Positions 23,901 through 38,060 of a stretch of DNA of 64,000 nt are shown piece after piece. Under the pieces are notes generated by a model that saw only the letters and a program-made list of their open reading frames with translations, made no database searches and was not told where the DNA came from. The position numbers and the translations under genes were made by a program. The stretch is taken from assembly GCA_019009955.1 (NCBI GenBank), contig CM032233.1:98812501-98876500 (forward strand). Direction: 5' to 3'. The stretch's first letter is position 1, and the number at the start of each line of letters is the position of its first letter. The stretch is from Riptortus pedestris (taxonomy: Eukaryota; Arthropoda; Insecta; Hemiptera; Alydidae).

Positions 23901-26900
23901 AGTAAAGTAGCCATTAAGCTTTCTTTATAATTTTATTCAAAGAGTAAGCTAGTCTATTGTAGAATAACATTTTCCAAATCCTGCTTGATGAACAGGTTGG
24001 CTTTCCACTATTCTAGGATTTAATCTTATTTGTAAGGCTTTAGAGAGAGGGCGGTAATTTGAGAGATGTTTAGAGTCTTCTTATGTAATAGTATAATATC
24101 AGATTTACACCTTTGTTCGGGAACTTCTCCTACCTTGGTTATTTTGTTGAAGAGATAACAAGAGGGCGATTGTGTCGGACAACCGAAACTCAGCGGTGAT
24201 TCTGTATCTTCCGGGTGATTTTTCTTTTTGAAGTCTTTGGATCAGTAATGGAATTTTCTCTTCAAGAAATACCGGAACGTCTTCACTATGGTTTGTTATT
24301 ACAGAGAATTGGTGGAATCGTTGTTACTTAGGTGGACCTCGGAGTATAGAGTTTTATAAAGCTCAGTGGTTACATTATAGCTTTATGCTGTTTCCTGTCC
24401 TCCTAATGGGTTTCTAAGGACATTATCGTACAGGCAGGTTATTATCTTACAGAGCAGGTTTTCTTTTCTTTTTTAATGTTTCTCATTTTTTATTGACTTA
24501 ATTGTTTGTTCTGATAGTTTGTTTTTATTTTCTTGAATTATTTGTGATTTCCTGTAAGCTGACTTTCTTCAATTTTACTGTATAAGCCTTGAATGTCTTT
24601 CAATGATCAGAGATTTAATTGGGGGAGTGAATTCAGTATTTCATCTTTGTATTTTTCAATTTGACTGCCCTTAGGATAGAAGATCTGATTCTGTAGTGTA
24701 ATCTGTCTAGATTGCAAAGTTGCTGGTTGGCTCGACATTTCTGAAGATTTTCATATTGTGGGTAAGGAAGAAGTATATTTCGTTTTTATAGGTGGCAGGG
24801 GCACCATTGGGTGTGAGTCAAATCCATTTTCTTCTCAATAATAGAGTTTATAAATTTCAAATTAGTTTCCTGACAGAACTTGAAGAGAGTGGTGCTCCCT
24901 AGTATTTCTCGATTTGCGGAAATTCTTCCCCACATTGCCTTTGTCCCACTTGACTGTTAAGATCTCACGCAACGACCAAATAATAGTTATTGTTGGCTTT
25001 AATTTCTAACATGGTTTCTCTAAGTAGTGTATAAAATTCTTCATTTACTTCATCGCTAGAGGGGAATGTTGAAATCTATGAATGCAATAAAGTTACATTT
25101 TATTTCTATATTCTAAGAACTAGTTTAGTAATATGATCCGAAATTCCAGTGAATTCTTCTTTTCTTCATTCTAAAATTAAGCTTCTTGTGTTGAGAGTTC
25201 CAATTATTAATTTGTACCTTACTCTTTTTGGATCTTGTGACCGGACAAACTGGAGGATTGGACTTGGAAGAATTTGGCCTGTCTATAACTATCTGCTATA
25301 AAGCAATATCTACTGTTGATCCAGCCCTATGGCGAAAGTATTCTGGAATATTTCTCTTCTTTTCTTCTTTCCTCTCTTCTTTTCTTTCTTCTTTATTACT
25401 TCCTTTCCCTGGTTCTTTTTTATTAACTCACATACTTGAAGATAGGTTGGTATTACTTCCTTCTCCTTAATAATATGTATCTAGGTTGATATTACCTCCT
25501 TCTCCTTATTGATATGTATCATCTTTAGCGCTACTACGTACTTGACGCTTTTTTTGAAAACATTTTTGGTATGAGTTGTCTGCCATATTTTATTTGATAA
25601 TGAGTTTCTCATATTTTAATACGTCGAAATTTCCATTCTACCTAGCAACATTTATATCTTTCATTAGAGATTTACTTTCATCGCGTACATCTTCATTTAT
25701 GAATATGTTTGAACTCTTCGGCTTTCTTCTATTAAGTAAGACTTCTCCCTTCTTCTACTCCGACAGACATTTTACTAAAACAAGTCCCACATGGTTTTCT
25801 CCTTTTTTCCTACCAAGTCTGAATATTATGTCTAGCTCATTTTTAGAAACAGGGGCGTGCATTTGAATGTTCATGATACCGATGAGCCTTTCATAGAAGT
25901 CCACGTTATCCTCAGATATACCATATTTAATTATATTTTCTCACCTCTAATGTTTCTGGAGGATAATTGTTTTTATTCTGCGAATTTATTTTATTAATCA
26001 AACCATCTTTGAATGTCCCCTGTTTGAGTACTATCAAATATTTAAAGAAAACAAATCATAGGTATACTTAATTCATGAAACATTGGAGCCACTGCACTTC
26101 TCCCTCTCAAAGAATGAGGAGTAGATGTGACGATAGTACTTAGCCACAACCATGAATAAAATAACACAAAACACAACTGAGAGGAGAGTTGTCCGGAGCA
26201 AAGTACGTAATATCAAGTAATTAATCCCGCTATTTATGAATCAACGTTGTACTTACTGCAAAATGTCACTGGTCAAAAGGAGAAGGATACTGAATGGTCT
26301 GACTCTTAAAGGTTGTTAAAATTCGAGAAGACAACCCGTTTAGCTTGTTCAGTGAAAAACAGTATAAGACAATGCTCACTACTTTGTTATGAATGAAACA
26401 AACAGCCAACTAAATATATAAAACGTCACTTCAGCTTCATGACCATTGTCACCCCCCAATGCGTAACTATGAGCACGAAGAAAAGCAAAAAGAACTCCCC
26501 CCCCCCCACAGGTTTTTTTATTTAATCATCGCATTTTTAAAAGTCGCATTGTGGACTTCACATGACCTACTAATAATCTAATAAAGTAAGCAAAATGTTT
26601 TGTTATACTCCATTTGAAATGATTTCGCTTGAAAGGAATACATGATATCTCCATTCTAATACATCAGATAAAAAAATGCAATAGAAAATTATTTATAAAT
26701 GATTTCAAAGCTAAACAAAATGGTTCTATAAAATATATTTGTATCTCTAAAAGGTATGAAGAAATTTGCAATTCTTTATATCCGTTCCCTCTGCCCTCCC
26801 CCTTCCTTAGTTGATTTTGATCAAACCGGTAGGAGTAAAACTAGACAGTATAATAGTCTTAAATATGAAATTTTAACATTCTAAGGCAAGTCGTTTTAGA

Positions 26901-29900
26901 CTTATGCGAGATAAGTACAGACGTCACGTCGAAACTAATGAAAATGGATTCATGGAGGGACAAAACGGATAACTCCGTTGAAACTTGAAAATCTACAATT
27001 TTCGAGTTTCATTACCTAGTACAAGGAAGTAAAAAACAGTGCTAATTTCAAACTCATTATTAGCACTCTCGAACTATGTTCATCTCACTCTGGCTTGAAG
27101 TTTTGAGAACTTCCAGTTCGGAGACTTGGGGTTGTAGATATCTAGGAAGATGAGCGAAGCTGCAATATATGTGAGGGCACCAATTTCCTTGGATTTACCA
27201 TCCAAGCTCTATCCACTCCCGAGCTTGTATTTCAATCCCAAAAAAGTTTTTCCGTGATATATACATATAGGAGTATCTATGTGGAAAGGAAGAATCCTCT
27301 AATAAGACTGTTGTGGGAGTTATTATAAACTCAACATACCATCTAGAACTAGAGTATTTTCAGTTGTCAGGGATAATAGATTGTGGAATGTTACGACAAT
27401 CCGGAATCGAGACCAAGAACTGGGCGTGCTATTAGGAGAATAGTCTCTGACATGACCTGAGGTTGGGGTAAATGTGGAATTCTATTACGCCATACAGACG
27501 ATCCTGGAGCGATTGAGTGGAGTTCGGCTTTTGATTCCCCTGTGAATTTCAAGCAGCTAGGAGTCCATGGGAGAGAGATAGCTAGGACCTGGAGTTGGAA
27601 TTGTCCCTGCTGCAAGTATAATTAACTCTAGGCAATAGTTTACTAGAAAAAAAAAAGTTTTGTTGTAATTACTTATATATAATATATTTTATACATTGAA
27701 TGAATAGAGTCATTTTACGTTACTTATCAAGTGAAAACATTTGGTTACTTGGAAAATCTCATTCAATGTGCTTAAAGGATTTGGAATAAGGGATCCCATT
27801 CTTTCACTTAGAAGAAGACCTAAATCTATATGTATAATTTCGTGTTAGTTACAGAAATATGTTTTATAAGTTAATATATAATGTATTGAATAAATCCATA
27901 TGGTATTCTCTCTCTTTTCCAGCCCGTTATTAGGATAAGAAGTGTAAACACAACAAGCAGTACGAAGAGGCATGAAATCGAAGCACGAATGGCATACAGG
28001 AAAGCTAAGGTAAAAGAGGCTTGTGCAAAACATGGCCTAGACAAAAAAGGGAATGATTCCTTACACCGCCCGAACCCGTGGGAGTTCCTGATAAACAAAA
28101 AGTATCATCTGGTATGGTGCAATGTTTTCAAAGCAGCTTCAACATCGTGGATGTATAACTTCAATATTCTAGCAGGGTAATAACATAAACATTAATCTTC
28201 TAATACTCCGTATAATGCTCTATTAACATCATGGACAGTACAGGCAACTATAAACGGTCACATAGTATTACCACATTCTAAATCCATTATTTTTTATAAC
28301 TTTTGAAAAGCCGGATATCATGATTTCTTCCTACTTTAGCCAAGCAAATTAAATAATATATTTACAAGGGAGGTTAGGGAACCCTAACTTAATATAAATA
28401 AATATGTATAGCGAATGTCTGAATGAGTTTATTCTAGGTGGATGAGTGGTAAATTGATCTTACTGTCGAACGCCAAAAGTTATTCTAACAAATATTGCAT
28501 ACTAAATTATACTCACACATAAAGGTAATAATACTTTAACCGGCTCCCCTTTGCTTCTGGGAAGCTACTTTACCCTACAAGAAAGAGGTGATTTGTTATC
28601 AAACAACGTGTTGTGGTGCCGACGTACTAATGTAGCTCAGTTTTTCCATCACTATGTAACACGTTATACTCCTTTCCCATTCGACTCGAACCAATGTAGC
28701 TCCGGTTAAAGGTACAATCCAGTATAGAACTGAAATAAAACATTCAACAAACATAATTCAATATCGCTTGTAGGCAATGTGTCAGAAACATGGCCTACAA
28801 GAGACATTATTATAGATTAAGATTTGCTGGGACATTGAGGTATCAAAATTAATCTAAAGTGTAAAGATCACCTTTGAGAAACAGTGGGAGTACATGGTTA
28901 TAAACATTGATTGGACATTATTTTTATAGTTATCTAAAATATAAATGTTATCCGCTTCTTTAGTTATTATTACTTTTATTTTTGTTATGTTTTTCTCTCT
29001 CTCTCTGTAATATTTTATGTATTTTATGTAAGAATATTATTTACATTTCAAATCAATGGCTATTATTCGTCAAATGTGAATTTTCAAATAATTTACACGT
29101 CCTCAACTCTTCAACCTTGGCCTAGCTAGTGAGGTTAGTGAACCCGAAAATTCAAAAAATTCTGAAACTTTGTGAGCAAGTAGAGTAGTTCATCCGTAAC
29201 ACAAAACGATGTTTTGTTCTTGCAGAACTGAAGAGGTAAAATCATCTCCTGTAAAAAATCGGTTTTTATATTTCTGAGCGATTACTGTTAAAGCGGTAAT
29301 AGATACAAAAGAAAGGAATGAAAATCACATTATGAGATAAACATTCATAACAGATTTTGCAAAAGGGGATCTACTAAGTATGTGAAAAGATAATTAACAA
29401 AATATATGCATATAAACATATCTAGGTTCCATACTAAAATTATATCATATGAAACACACTGATAAATCTTTGGCAATATCAGCACTATAACAATTAACAC
29501 CTTGAATACGATCCATCTCCCAAACAAGAAAAAAAAAAGAATGGATTATTTGCAAAGTTCACCTTTTTCGTCATATATCTCTTTCAGACAAGTTTTATAA
29601 TTTTCTTTTATGGTTTCATAAAATTAATATTAAAGTAGCAAGACTCCCAAAAATGAACAAAAATAAAAACGAAATAATACCCCCGATGCCAAAAGAATAC
29701 ATATCCCAACGTTAACTTGTTAAGTGGTAGATAAATAAAAAAAAAAAAATTAAAAATAGTTTAAAGGGAATCTGATCTAATTATATACTGAAAACTAAAC
29801 TTATATTATTTGCTTCAGGTACAAAGCGAACTTCCTGAAAAGGACCAACATCGTCCCACTCCAGCTAGCAAGAAGGCGTTACCCGAGGCCATCATTGCGA

Positions 29901-31111
29901 GAGCTCAAGGAAGCTCTTAATGTCTCCTATTCTTTCATTATAGTGAGGCACCCGTTTGAAAGACTTCTATCAGCCTACAGGGATAAAATTCAATATGCAT
30001 TACCCAACACTCCCCACCAAAAGCTGGGCAATGAAATTATCAACAAGTATAGAAATAATACCATGAAGGTAAGTTTGATACCACACGAAATTACAACGAT
30101 ACAGGATAAAACATATCTAATCTTTAAAGCATTTTTTTTTACAAATAAATTTATAAAACATTCAGTATGAAGAATATTTCTCTCTGGACAATAAATATTA
30201 ATAGGAGAGTTTTATATATATATATATTGTAACCTCGTATTTTTCGTTTCACATGTCATATGCACGATATCTGCAATTTGTAGCTTTGGTGTCTGTTTGA
30301 ACCGCATTTTATGAAACTTGGTACGTATATTAATACTCTCAGAGACTAACAGGAGTGGGGGTTATAATGGAGGCCTGAAATGAAAAATAGTTATATTTCG
30401 TTTCGAATTGCCTTTTCAGCAAATATGCGCATAACAAAAGTTGTTTTTGTTTTGTTATTTAGACTAACTTTTGTTATATACACTTTTGTCGTATACATAA
30501 GTATAAATGAGTTATACGCTAAAAAATAAAGCGGGAGCCATCAATTTTATTGGGAATTGACGATTGAACCGAACTTAACAATACTCGGTATGTGAAATAG
30601 GATTAATTCTTCCATGATTATAAGCTATATTAAAATTCTTAAGTTCGAACGGGAGTGGTGGTTATAAGAGAGGCCTGAAATGAAAATTCGCGATATTTCA
30701 TTTTCTATTTGTTTTTCGGCAAACGTGCACATAACAAAAGTTGCTTAATTTGTTATTTCAAGGAAACTTTTGTTTTATACATTTTTTCATAAAACAATAT
30801 ATGCAGCAAGTAGCAGGGTTTGGAAGACAGAATACTTTCTATGTTTATGAGTTATATGGTGCATTACGTTATAAAAAAAAAAAATACATGCACAAGAGAC
30901 GGGAAATATAAAAATATTGAAGACAGTGAAGTCTTACATAACAAATAATTTTATTATTAACAAATCCACAGCAATGACGGGTATTAACCTTAAACATTGG
31001 GACGGGGAAATGTCAAAATCTTGTGCAATGTAAAGCCTTGCCCAAAAAACACCATCTTCATACTAAACCAGCCTCAATATAATTCCCGTGCGAAGCCGGG
31101 TAACTTAGCTA

Positions 31112-31150
<39 letters not shown>

Positions 31151-34100
31151 TAAAAAAAAAAAACTCATCACTAAGCGATAAAGAGATATTACAATTAGCT
31201 GAGACAGGTAAAGCTGAAAATATTGATAGCTGGGTTAGAATAATGAACAGATGGCTATCTCTCATGTAGGTTACACTAATTATAATAATAATGTACCACG
31301 TACGGTAGTATTCTTCAGCAAAACAATAACAAATAACAGAATTTAGATTGACATTAAAATAAAAGTCAAATATCTTAAAAGAAAATAAGTGTTTTAATTG
31401 AAATAACTAGTAGCATTGGGAATTTCTTTACATATAAAACATTAATATAGAACGCCATTTATGTGACCTTAAATTATTAACAAGCTAAGCTTAACTCAGT
31501 GGCGCAGCGCGGTAATCCATGAATATTATCGTAAATTTGTATTCAGATGTAATAAATAATTGAGATAGTGACAAAAGGATAAGCATACAAAATGACAGAA
31601 ATTACAAAATGACAAGCTATTAGGATCTTAGCCACAGACTAAATATCCTATTAAAATGAGGAGCAAATATATCACTCCACATCAAAGCATATGGTAGGAT
31701 AATATTAATTACTTTACGATAATTCTAACGAAATACTTTCCATTATATATATTCGATCAAAAACAAATGCAATAATAATGTTCATTAATGCATTTCACGA
31801 GGAATATGAAATAATAAACAAGAGAGATTATCTAATGGAGCATGCCCAGGGCATCAATGCTATTGATCCAGATTAGGGCACTTTGACTCCAACTCACACA
31901 AACTCTATGCATCTCAACAAATTCCAGTTGCAATTGGTCCTCAAAAATGCTGTTCATAAACTAAAAATCTCATCAGGCAAAAATCCAGAAATTATTAGAC
32001 ATGCAAAGTGATTTGCAGAACAAAATGTTGTTTGTAAAAACTAAATAAAATAAATTCCATAGCACTACTATCCAACGGGGCTCAAAGGACCAAACAAAGA
32101 ATTTAGTCCAAACTAAATCCAATTTTATATTGGTTTAAAAGAAAAATAGGAAGTATTTGTTTCCAAGTAGACTGCCAGGGGGTATTAAACCTACGAAATC
32201 GGTTTCAATCTTTGAAACAAAAGAAATAGTAAGACGAGTTAAAGAAAAAACAATGAATCCTTACTTGTTTTATTTTATCTCACAGTTTCCCCAACACTGA
32301 ATTCCCCATTGAATGGGGAAAAAAGGAAAAATCTTTCAAACTCATTTTATTGAATCAATTCATCACTGCTTCTGGTTGCATTTTTAAGCCATATAACTGA
32401 ACCTTTTTGGCAGTAAATTATACGCAAAACATTACAACGAAAGATGACAAAATTGTTCACGATTTTAAAAGTTGCACCGTATATTTGAAAACAAAAACAA
32501 TGTTGTAGTTTAGGAGACTTAATTCAGGGACATCAACTATTGAGGTTGTACTCATGGCGCAATTTTCGAGAAAATTTTCAAGAGTCCCTCGATCCTCCCT
32601 ACTAGATGACAAAAACATGTGTGTGTTTGTGCATGTGAGTCGTTATTTTTTCTGTCGTTACCAAACTCCATATTTAGGCGATTTATATAAAAAGATATAT
32701 CAAGTTTGTTAATAGCTGAAAGTGGAGATGGGAGAGAGGGGAATCGAAAATTAAAAGTAACCCTGTTATTATGAGTCATATCGAAAAATGTTATAAAACC
32801 TAACTTATTGCAAATTTAATATCCTACAATTGTATTTCTATGTATTTTGTTTTTCGAAGGACTAATATTAACCAAAAAATTTCGAGTTTTAGTTAGTTAG
32901 AAACTAGAAATCAAAGTTTAGAGTAGGGGTGAAATTAAAAGTTCTAAATATCTCCTTTATTTTGAGTGGGATCGAAAAGTTTCATATTAGCAATTTTGTT
33001 GGGAATATAATATTCTATAAATCTTGTTCCATAGATTTTTCTCTTACTGGAGTATATATATATATAAAATTGTAACCTCTAATTTCACGATAACTTTTCG
33101 TTTCACATGTCATAGACACCATAACTACATTTTCTTTCTTTGGTGTCTGTTTGTTACCTTTTCACGCATAAACAGCAGAACGGAATTTTATGAAACTTGG
33201 TATGTATATTACTACTAACCTAACTTAGACTTTAGGCTATATTAATGTTCTCTGAGACAAACAGGAGAGGGGGTTATAAGGGAGGCCTGAAATTAAAAAT
33301 AGCCATATTTTGTTATTTAGAGTAACCTTTGTTATGTACACTTTCGTCGTATTCCGAAGTTTAAATGCGTTATACGCTAAAAATTATACAAAAGACTCAA
33401 CCGAACTAAATAAAACTCGGTATGTGCATTAGCACTGATGCCTTAATTATCATAAGCCATATCAACATTTCTAGGGACGGGCAGGAGTGGGGGTTGTAGG
33501 GGAGGCCTGAAATTAAAAATACCGGTATTTCGTTTTCTACTGGGTTTTCTGCAAATATGCACATGACAAAAGTTGTTTATTTTGTTATTTCAAGTAACTT
33601 TTGTTATATTCACTTTTGTCTTATAACAAAGTATAAACGAGGTATACACTAAAACTTTAGTGGGAGCCAACAATTTTATTGGGTACTAACGATTGAACCG
33701 AACTTAATAAAACTCGGTATGTCAATTAGCATTAATTATTCCATGATTATAAACTATATTAAAATGTTTAGGTTCGAACGGGAGTGGGGGTTATAAGGGA
33801 GGCCTGAAATAAAAATTCGCGATATTTCATTGTCTATTTGTTTTTCGACAAGCGTGCACAAACAAATGTAGTTTACTTTGTTATTTAGAGTAACTTTTGT
33901 AACATTCACTTTTTTGGTAAAATGAAGTAAACGCGGAATATATGCTAAAACTATAGCGGGATGCATTAATTTTATTAGTGCTTATTTAAGTGTTTTTAAT
34001 GAATGTATATTATGACAAATGATTTTATGTTTTAGTCACATATGATAACTCTAAATATGATTCAGATTAGTGAGGTTATATATCCCCGTCGCCCCTTCTC

Positions 34101-35622
34101 ATTTATTTATTTTTCCTAGAAAATAACCTTGTTATTTATTCCCAATAGAAATGTAAACTACATGAGCGTTTCCGTTATTTAATTTGTATAATGTATTATT
34201 TAAACAAAGTCATGCTGAATTGGCGCAAGGAGTGATAGCGGAAACTATAGGGATCAAACTCTTTGGTTCTGCTAATAAATATATTATCTTATTTCCGATA
34301 TCTTGATGTTATGAAACAAATATGTACCACCATAACAATTAGACGTTAATGGTAATATCATTATGACAATGGGCAATATGCGTTTAAACTCGATATGATT
34401 GTTTAATGTATTACTTAGGTTGCAGGGAGGGCTATGATCTCTTCCCCTAACCTATCTTTTTGAATATAAATGAAATTATTTTTACGGTAATACTATGATT
34501 TAATCCATCAGTTAGATAAATTATTACAATAATATTTTGAATCAATAATTTAAGAAGAAGAATGTTGATTAGCTTAAATATATGTATGTATTATGTATTT
34601 TATAACTTCCTTAAGGAATAATTGCAATCGTGAAAATGTTTGGTTTTCAGATTTCAACGGAATTACCCGTTGTGACTCTCCCTGAATTCATTTTGACTAG
34701 ATTCGGCATGACCTCTATACGTATCCTGCAAACTCAAAATATTAATCTTAGGATGTTGAAATTTTATATGGGACTGGACTGCTGTACCGCCCAGTTGTGC
34801 ACCCCACCCTCTTGAAATCAAAAAGGGGGGGGGGGTGACACGAATGGAGATATCGTATAAAACTTTCAAATAAAATTATTTTAAATGAAGTTACAGCAAA
34901 ACTTTATGTTTATTTATTTTAATTGGAATATAAGGTAGCCATGTGATGGCCATTTCAGATTTTATTTTCAATATACTCCCACTCCAACTAATCTCATATT
35001 AACTATAAACCAATAAATGACAAAAAGTTGTATTCCAGGCTTGAAAACAACGCATTGTTTTCATCGGACCTTTACTATGAGATATATGGAGAAAACAACC
35101 ATTGACGCCCTTAATCATTCTATTGTTTAGAGGCTTCAACTTTTATTTGGCCGATACCGTACTCTATATTTAAAGGTTTCATGTAAAACTAAATATAAAA
35201 TTAGTTACTGACCGATAATGGAGCGGGGGGAGTAAGGATTAAAAAGAAGTAGGGGGGGGGGCAAAAAGAAATGAACAATAATTATTTTTCCTAAACATTA
35301 TTCTCTAATTCAAATATTAGCAACGTTATATGTATTTTTAAACACTCCTTCTAATGCGATTTTACCAGTAAGCTAAGTAATCACTAAATATTTCATGGTC
35401 ACAATAAGTTTTTTTATCTCTGCTGTTATGACACAAAAGACAGCATTGATTCTTAATTCCTACACATGGAAGGCTTAAGGAATTTAATTTTTCTAGTTTT
35501 TATATGATACCTTTTGTCAGATATAAATGTTTTCCACATTTTATTACTACGTTCTTTACAAGCATTTTCGTGTTTGATATTATTCTTTCCCAGTATTTAA
35601 TTCTTTTTTTTTTATTTAGTCG

Positions 35623-35683
<61 letters not shown>

Positions 35684-37005
35684 GTCGAAGTTTTACATTG
35701 AAAATTAAGTGAGAGCCTGTCATCCAAACCAGTCTCTGGGCTATTACCGCTTACTATACATACATCTACTACTACAAACTATATATACATTTATCAGGCA
35801 TTTTCAATTATATATATTACTAGTCATTTTCATTCAAATAACATCAATATGTTTACCATTTAAATTAGGGACGAAGGAAGAAGTTTTACAAAAACCCAAG
35901 ATGGCCAACTCTATCAGAGTTTGTTAACTATCTAGTAGATGCCAAAAGAAGAAAACTACCAATGGATATGCACTGGGTTCCAATTACTGAATTTTGTACA
36001 CCCTGTCAAATACATTTTGACATTATAATCAAATTTGAGACATTGCAAGTAAGTGATTTGTCAATATTTGTAATATATTCAAATTAATTTCTACAAGCGT
36101 AAATTAATTAAAGCATATTAAATAAAGTAGGGGCAATGCTGATGAAAAATTACTTGTGTTTGTAAACTTATTATTAAATGCCAAAGTTCTATCATTTTCA
36201 TAAGTTAACCAGTTTCAAAGTACAATGTTTGTTTTCAACAAAGGTAAATAATGATAATTGTTAAAGAATAGATTTACTTTTAAAAAAATAGAAAATTTTA
36301 GAGGCAAATGAAAGCAACTGTTTGGTAAAACGACGCACATCAATGAATAGACTCACAAGAATTAAATACTTTCAGATTATAAATCAAAAATATGCATTCC
36401 CAGTAGTGATTTTTTTTTTAATTATTTTTCATTTGATAGTTTTTTGTTTAATGGGGATTCAAACTCTGGACTAAGGACATATATCTGAAAATCATCAAAT
36501 ATGAAGATATGTTTCATACTTTTCCAGGAAGATCAAAACTATTTAATTTATCTAGCTGGGCTGGAGGGGAAAATAAAGCCCGAATGGAAAAATCCTTCCA
36601 AAGGCAGAGTCACAAGAGATGTTATAAACACATACTACTCCCAGTTAACAGTAGCTCAAATTCAACAACTGCACAATTTATACAGGTAGTTTAAACATAT
36701 TTTTCAAAATTCAAATAAGACAGTTCAATATACAAGACCTGTTTGTTCTCCTCTCTAAACATGCAAATAACAGACGTAGTGACTATATGCACTTACACAG
36801 AGTAAAATATTGTATACATACATTTTGATAAATCTAAGATTTTATTTCTCTTTTACAAATATGATTTTCTGTGTCTAAAATGTCTCTAACTATTTACTTT
36901 TTTCCTTACAGATATGACTTTGAACTTTTCGAATATAGCATAAATGAGTACTTAGAAATGGCGAGGTCCGAGAAGCGTTTTAGTAAGCAGCCTCCATTCA
37001 AATAG
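20931..37005 (+). CDS. Carbohydrate (chondroitin-type) sulfotransferase, six exons, complete
   Basis: Exons are 20,931-21,053; 27,923-28,176; 29,819-30,068; 35,869-36,048; 36,528-36,685; 36,912-37,005. All introns are GT..AG and phases agree, giving 1,059 nt and 352 residues, the same length as human CHST11. The product should move sulfate from PAPS to a glycan hydroxyl in the Golgi lumen, as a type II membrane protein. A hydrophobic signal anchor covers about residues 12-28 (TFLFFLLASSIFSLFVI) after a short basic N-terminus. The 5'-phosphosulfate loop is VWCNVFKAASTSW (about 105-117). The 3'-phosphate site is VRHPFERLLSAYRDK (about 168-182). Possible N-glycosylation sites include NTT at about 50 and NVS at about 160. 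The start has a good context (GGGCCATGC) and follows a GC-rich patch. AATAAA lies at 37,116. Family (Sulfotransfer_2, CHST11-like) is firm; exact acceptor is inferred only. Introns 1 and 3 carry a LINE, a MITE and Helitrons. Confidence 0.88.
21377..21433. repeat. Long imperfect hairpin in sulfotransferase intron 1
   Basis: A perfect 16-bp stem (ATTCTTCACAAGTTTT at 21,386-21,401 with 21,409-21,424) has a 7-nt loop. It is extended by AAACGTC / GACGTTT across a 2-nt bulge on each side. The length would suit a pre-miRNA-like fold or a foldback transposon scar. Confidence 0.6.
22305..22900. mobile_element. Possible MITE with nested palindromes
   Basis: TTTTTCTGTAATCG near 22,396 is repeated inverted (CGATTACAGAAAAA) near 22,871-22,884, giving candidate terminal repeats about 490 bp apart. 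Just outside the left end is a ~75-bp imperfect palindrome (GTGACGAAAGTAGA...TCTACTTTCGTCAC). Inside the right end is a 13-bp palindrome (TCACTTTCTTCAC / GTGAAGAAAGTGA). No coding potential; no clear target duplication found. Confidence 0.4.
23621..25900 (-). mobile_element. Degraded LINE (ORF1, endonuclease, RT) in sulfotransferase intron 1
   Basis: Read on the - strand, from right to left. About 25,900-25,560 resembles a LINE ORF1 C-terminal domain (RLGRKKGENHVGLVLVKCLS, LLNRRKPKSSNIFINEDV). About 25,250-24,750 resembles the endonuclease (YLVVA.DLNSQVG, GAPATYKNEI). About 24,250-23,700 resembles the RT (VGEVPEQRCKSDIILLHKK, ISNYRPLSL, HQAGF, FNRGVR..DPL). It ends with AATAAAGGC and a (TAT)n tail at about 23,646-23,621. 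RT is cut before the YADD box, and many stops and frameshifts are present. A nearly full-length but dead and internally deleted copy. Confidence 0.7.
26640..26830 (+). repeat. Diverged composite-repeat block C copy in intron 1
   Basis: It keeps the order GATATCTC, AAATGGTTCTATAAAAT and CCCTCTGCCCTCCCCC, with GATTTTGATC near the end, as in block C. It is too diverged to be certain. Confidence 0.35.
30211..31112 (+). mobile_element. Non-autonomous Helitron with intact 3' end, in sulfotransferase intron 3
   Basis: The body matches the copies at 8,706 and 33,047: GAAACTTGGTACGTATATTA, CAGGAGTGGGGGTTATAA, ATAACAAAAGTTGTTTTTG, and tandemly related ~300-bp units. The 3' end has a short GC stem (CCCGTGCGAAGCCGGG, 31,085-31,100), then TAACTTAG and terminal CTAG (31,109-31,112). 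This is the CTRR signature with a hairpin about 10 nt upstream. The 5' end is blurred by (TA)n. No protein coding. Confidence 0.72.
31114..31145. repeat. (TA)n microsatellite
   Basis: About 15 TA units directly following the Helitron terminus. Confidence 0.9.
32520..32965 (-). repeat. Composite repeat, H and inverted C (degraded)
   Basis: H is at 32,523-32,620 (CATCAACTATTGAGGTTGTA). Only a short TG-rich spacer replaces the microsatellite, and inverted C runs from about 32,640 to 32,965. Confidence 0.55.
33047..33995 (+). mobile_element. Non-autonomous Helitron, 3' truncated, in intron 3
   Basis: It starts at TATATATATATAAAATTGTAACCTC and shares the 5' and internal units of the 8,706 copy. 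It stops after GCGGGATGCATTAATTTTATT without the hairpin/CTAG end. An (AT)-rich unrelated sequence follows. Confidence 0.65.
34000..35625. other. Intron 3 sequence, no second gene seen
   Basis: There is a diverged trace of inverted block C with its flank around 34,970-35,260 (TACTCCCACTCCAACTAATC, TTTACTATGAGATATATGG). Otherwise nothing supportable. Confidence 0.45.
35626..35681. repeat. (TA)n microsatellite
   Basis: About 27 TA units, roughly 190 bp before exon 4 of the sulfotransferase gene. Confidence 0.9.
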
Positions 37006-37115
37006 ATATGACTGAACACAGGATTAAGAATAATGTAAAACCATTATTAGCAGTGTTATAAGCTGCAGTAATAACTGAAAGATTATAATAAGAAGAAACA
37101 GTTATAATGAATGAT

Positions 37116-37121
37116 AATAAA
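37116..37121 (+). terminator. Polyadenylation signal, sulfotransferase gene
   Basis: AATAAA lies 111 nt after the stop codon and is the first canonical hexamer. It is followed within 50 nt by a long CA/GA repeat. Confidence 0.5.
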
Positions 37122-37166
37122 AAATATATTTTCCTTACTCCATGACTTTATTATTCACCTTTACTA

Positions 37167-37418
<252 letters not shown>

Positions 37419-38060
37419 GAATAAATGCTTATACTTCAGAGCTAGATTGGCAAAATAGAGCTAAGTTCAAGTCTGTGAGATCAAAGTTTATATCTTACTT
37501 TTTATTGGATAATTAAAACTTTTGTGATTTTAATGTCAAACCAGACTTCCTGAGAATGAATTATAATGTTTTATTTATTACTATTAAAGTCGTAAACTAA
37601 CAATTTATTATTATTATTTATTGATTTTCTATTAATGGTAGCTACCTTGCATCTGTGGCTATAGGCATTCACATCAGAGTGCAATAACAATTTGATGACA
37701 ATAAGTGAGGTTTAACTAAAATAAGTATTTATTTGAATAAAATAGCAAACATTATTTTAGCTTTCACAAAAAAGCAAGATATAAACATCAACTTACCCAT
37801 CTAGAATTATGTTTTATTAAACTGTCTAAGTGGGAAATTTTTCTTTTCCTATTTAAAAACACTGAAAATTAACCCTTTCATGCTTTAATTGATGCAAAGC
37901 TTGACTGGAATAATGAAATAAGTAAAATAGATTTTCAATCGATCTATCACAAGCACAAGCTGAATACATCATCTTGCACAGTATGTTTAAAATCATGTGT
38001 AGGATTAAAAATGTCAGAGAATTAATATGGTTCACAGGATAATAAGCCGAGTGGAATAAA

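Noticed and set aside
31145..31269. Frame SSLSDKEILQLAETGKAENI DSWVRIMNRWLS after a Helitron
   Set aside because: It vaguely recalls N-termini of tyrosine-recombinase-like or DUF proteins, but is only about 35 residues with no following domain.
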